Assembly (NCBI RefSeq): GCF_041642155.1
Contig: NZ_JBEPWZ010000143.1
Location: 1-7,230, forward strand
Reading direction: 5' to 3'
Length of the DNA: 7,230 nucleotides
DNA from: Fodinibius sp041642155
GTDB lineage: Bacteria > Bacteroidota > Rhodothermia > Balneolales > Balneolaceae
Part shown: positions 5,580-7,230 of the stretch, in pieces
Layout: each line of letters begins with the position of its first letter
Position numbering within the stretch: position 1 is the first letter of the stretch
Notes under the pieces: model-generated
The model's input: the letters and a program-made list of their open reading frames with translations, nothing else
What the model was told of the DNA's origin: nothing
The model's database searches: none
Made by a program: the position numbers and the translations under genes

Positions 5580-6662
5580 TTATTTCCGGGCCCTGAACAG
5601 GGCTCCGAGGCCGAGAAGCAGGAAGAACAGGTGCGGAAGAACGGCGGCCAGCAGGGGAGGTATTTCCCCGGTCCCCCCAAACGGTTCAATGACTTTCATC
5701 AGGGCCAGATAGAGAAAACTCACTCCCAGTCCCGCCGCAATATAAAATCCTTTCCCCCCCTCGCGGCGTACGGAAGCCAGCGAAAAGCCCACGATAATGA
5801 CCACAATAATCGAAAAAGGATAGGCATAGCGCCCGTAGAGCTGAACTTTGGGCGACTCTACATTGCCGGCCCCGCTGCGCTCGATAGCCTGGATATACTC
5901 CCGGGCTTTGGGATAGGTCAGCTGGTAGATATCAGAAGTGGTTCGGGCCAGATCGCGGGGATAGATATTCAGGGTGGTGTCCATTGAATCGACGTATACA
6001 TGTTCATATCCCAGGGGAGTCATAATGCGTTTATCGACGCTTTCAAGCTTCCACAACTGTTCCTGTTCCTTCCAGATCATGCGCTGGATATACATGGTTT
6101 CCCTGATGCTGTCGCCGGCAAAGGTCGTAGCGTCAACGCGATGACCGGTATTCTCATCGGCATTGAAAAAGCCGATCTTGAAGATCGTCTGGTCCGATTC
6201 CTGCCGGAAAAGCTGGTTATTATCAACCTTTTCGGATTTTCCCTGCAGGTATTTCGATTCGAAGGCGATCCGTTTTTTATTGGCGTCGGGAATGAGATAT
6301 CCATCCATGTAGCTGGTAATACCCGTGATAATAAAACCAAAGATAAGGTATGGAAGCAGCAGCCGGTAAAGACTGACGCCCGCTGCCTTGAGGGCGACAA
6401 TTTCAAGTCGTTCGGTCATCTGTCCCGTCAGGTACAGGCAGGCAATAAAGACCGCAACAGGAATAATAAGTCGTATAATCTCCGGAATGTAATTTAAATA
6501 ATAGACCCCGAATATCTCGGCAAAAGCCGCTCCTTTGTCGGTAAAGTCCTCACTGTTCTCAGAGAAATCAAAGATGATGAATATAACAATCAGCATCAGC
6601 AGCATAAAAATGGTGATGACAAAAAGCCGGCTGATGATATATCGGTCAATCTTTTTAATCAC
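5580..6662 (-). CDS. LptF/LptG-family LPS-export permease (YjgP/YjgQ), second gene of the pair, LptG-like
   Basis: This 360-aa inner-membrane permease belongs to the YjgP/YjgQ family. In known systems LptF and LptG pair with two LptB ATPases and hand lipopolysaccharide to LptC for transport to the outer membrane. From the sequence, a cytoplasmic start IKKIDRYIISR leads to TM1 (about 13-31). TM2 (about 60-80) is followed by the coupling-helix-like segment ERLEIVALKAAGVS (84-97). TM3 (about 99-118) precedes a periplasmic beta-rich domain (about 125-270), and three C-terminal TMs follow (about 280-297, 306-325, 336-356). The start is GTG at 6662, which overlaps the end of the upstream paralogue in GTGATTAA and suggests translational coupling. 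Frames reaching back to 6743 would overlap that gene by about 90 nt and add an unrelated N-terminus. Length is normal. LptG rather than LptF is inferred from order only. No clear terminator is visible after the stop. Confidence 0.92.
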   Translation of the reverse strand: MIKKIDRYIISRLFVITIFMLLMLIVIFIIFDFSENSEDFTDKGAAFAEIFGVYYLNYIPEIIRLIIPVAVFIACLYLTGQMTERLEIVALKAAGVSLYRLLLPYLIFGFIITGITSYMDGYLIPDANKKRIAFESKYLQGKSEKVDNNQLFRQESDQTIFKIGFFNADENTGHRVDATTFAGDSIRETMYIQRMIWKEQEQLWKLESVDKRIMTPLGYEHVYVDSMDTTLNIYPRDLARTTSDIYQLTYPKAREYIQAIERSGAGNVESPKVQLYGRYAYPFSIIVVIIVGFSLASVRREGGKGFYIAAGLGVSFLYLALMKVIEPFGGTGEIPPLLAAVLPHLFFLLLGLGALFRARK

Positions 6663-7230
6663 GGTCGCCCCAGAGATTTGAGATTTTGAAAGGAGTGGAG
6701 ATGCGAATAACCAGATAAAGACCGACCAGGCCCAATAAGACATTGGAGTACCACATACCGGTGGCCGGTGCGATGAACATGCGGTCGGCCAGCTTCTCTC
6801 CCTGGATGATTGAGATCCAGTAAAAAGTCAAAAACAGGGCGCCGATAAGGGCCGCATACCCCAGGTTTCCTCTCTTGGTAAACATCCCGATGGGGGCTCC
6901 CAGTAATACAAAAATGATGCAGGCAAACGGAATGGCGAATTTCTTATGGATTTCCACCATGTAGCGGGCAATTTTATTGATGCGCCATTCGGTGTCTACG
7001 GATACATCTTCGACAAGCGACTGGTAGCCCCGCAGTTTAGAGAGCGTTAAATCGTGCAGTGTCCGTTGTTCAGACTCGGAATCCAGCATGTTAAGGGCAA
7101 CATACCGGCTTGAATAGGGCGACTTTTTCAGAGAGTCGGGCTGCGTGCGAAAACGCCGGGAAACACTTTGCTGCTCAACATCCTCTGATTGGGGCCTCGG
7201 CACAAAATAATTGTCGTTGTCGCGGATGAG
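6655..7230 (-). CDS. LptF/LptG-family LPS-export permease (YjgP/YjgQ), C-terminal part, first gene of the pair
   Basis: The reading frame is open to the right edge (LIRDNDNYF precedes a GTG at 7203), so this is the last 191 codons of a longer gene and not a 182-aa protein starting at 7203. The first half is soluble and polar, as expected for the end of the periplasmic domain (RYVALNMLDSESEQ). After VEIHKKFAIPFACIIFVLLG comes the typical C-terminal membrane part of LptF/LptG: a TM through GAPIGMF, a second TM (GYAALIGALFLTFYWISII) and a third near the end (NVLLGLVGLYLVIRI). E-x-H-K-K-F-A-I-P-F is a family hallmark. The TAA at 6657-6655 overlaps the GTG start of the downstream paralogue by 8 nt, so the two subunits are probably made at equal levels. 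The LptF assignment is by gene order and is not certain. Confidence 0.9.
   Translation of the reverse strand, partial: LIRDNDNYFVPRPQSEDVEQQSVSRRFRTQPDSLKKSPYSSRYVALNMLDSESEQRTLHDLTLSKLRGYQSLVEDVSVDTEWRINKIARYMVEIHKKFAIPFACIIFVLLGAPIGMFTKRGNLGYAALIGALFLTFYWISIIQGEKLADRMFIAPATGMWYSNVLLGLVGLYLVIRISTPFKISNLWGDRD

Noticed and set aside
5476..5712. Plus-strand open frame at the guaB/permease junction
   Set aside because: It overlaps the C-terminus of the minus-strand permease, and its Arg/Pro-rich product looks like a shadow frame.

Overview
The window looks like chromosomal DNA from a member of the Balneolota/Rhodothermota or Bacteroidota lineage. The grounds are family resemblance of the encoded proteins (an NtrX-like regulator with the 'QKPPDLNRLL' REC terminus, a PBP4-type carboxypeptidase tail, paired LptF/LptG permeases), roughly balanced base composition and mostly weak or absent Shine-Dalgarno sequences. 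This placement is from memory of protein families, not a search. The content is mainly housekeeping. I see no insertion sequence, prophage gene, CRISPR array, tRNA or rRNA.

Layout: (1) 2-178, + strand, the last 58 residues of a D-alanyl-D-alanine carboxypeptidase/endopeptidase (PBP4/DacB type). (2) 198-1571, +, a complete sigma-54-dependent NtrC/NtrX-type response regulator 19 nt downstream. (3) 1647-2537, +, folD. These three run the same way with short gaps and may be one transcription unit. (4) 2631-3005, -, a 124-aa protein with a probable thioredoxin-like fold that lacks CxxC. (5) 3153-3482, +, a 109-aa helical protein of unknown function, divergent from (4). (6) 3483-3953, a long non-coding stretch holding a 30-bp near-perfect palindrome, several hairpins and a strong intrinsic terminator that ends 46 nt before (7) guaB (IMP dehydrogenase, 3954-5432, +). 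(8) On the minus strand, convergent with guaB, two LptF/LptG-family lipopolysaccharide-export permeases (partial 6655-7230 and complete 5580-6662), overlapping by 8 nt and probably translationally coupled.

Functionally the window joins envelope biogenesis (PBP4 peptidoglycan trimming, Lpt transport), one-carbon metabolism (FolD makes the 10-formyl-THF needed for purine synthesis) and the first committed step to GMP (GuaB). The most interesting part is non-coding: a terminator placed directly between a structured leader-like region and guaB, with a 9-nt upstream segment perfectly complementary to the terminator's 5' arm. This suggests either an attenuated/riboswitch-type guaB leader or an independent small RNA ending at that terminator. 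Neither can be proved from the sequence alone.
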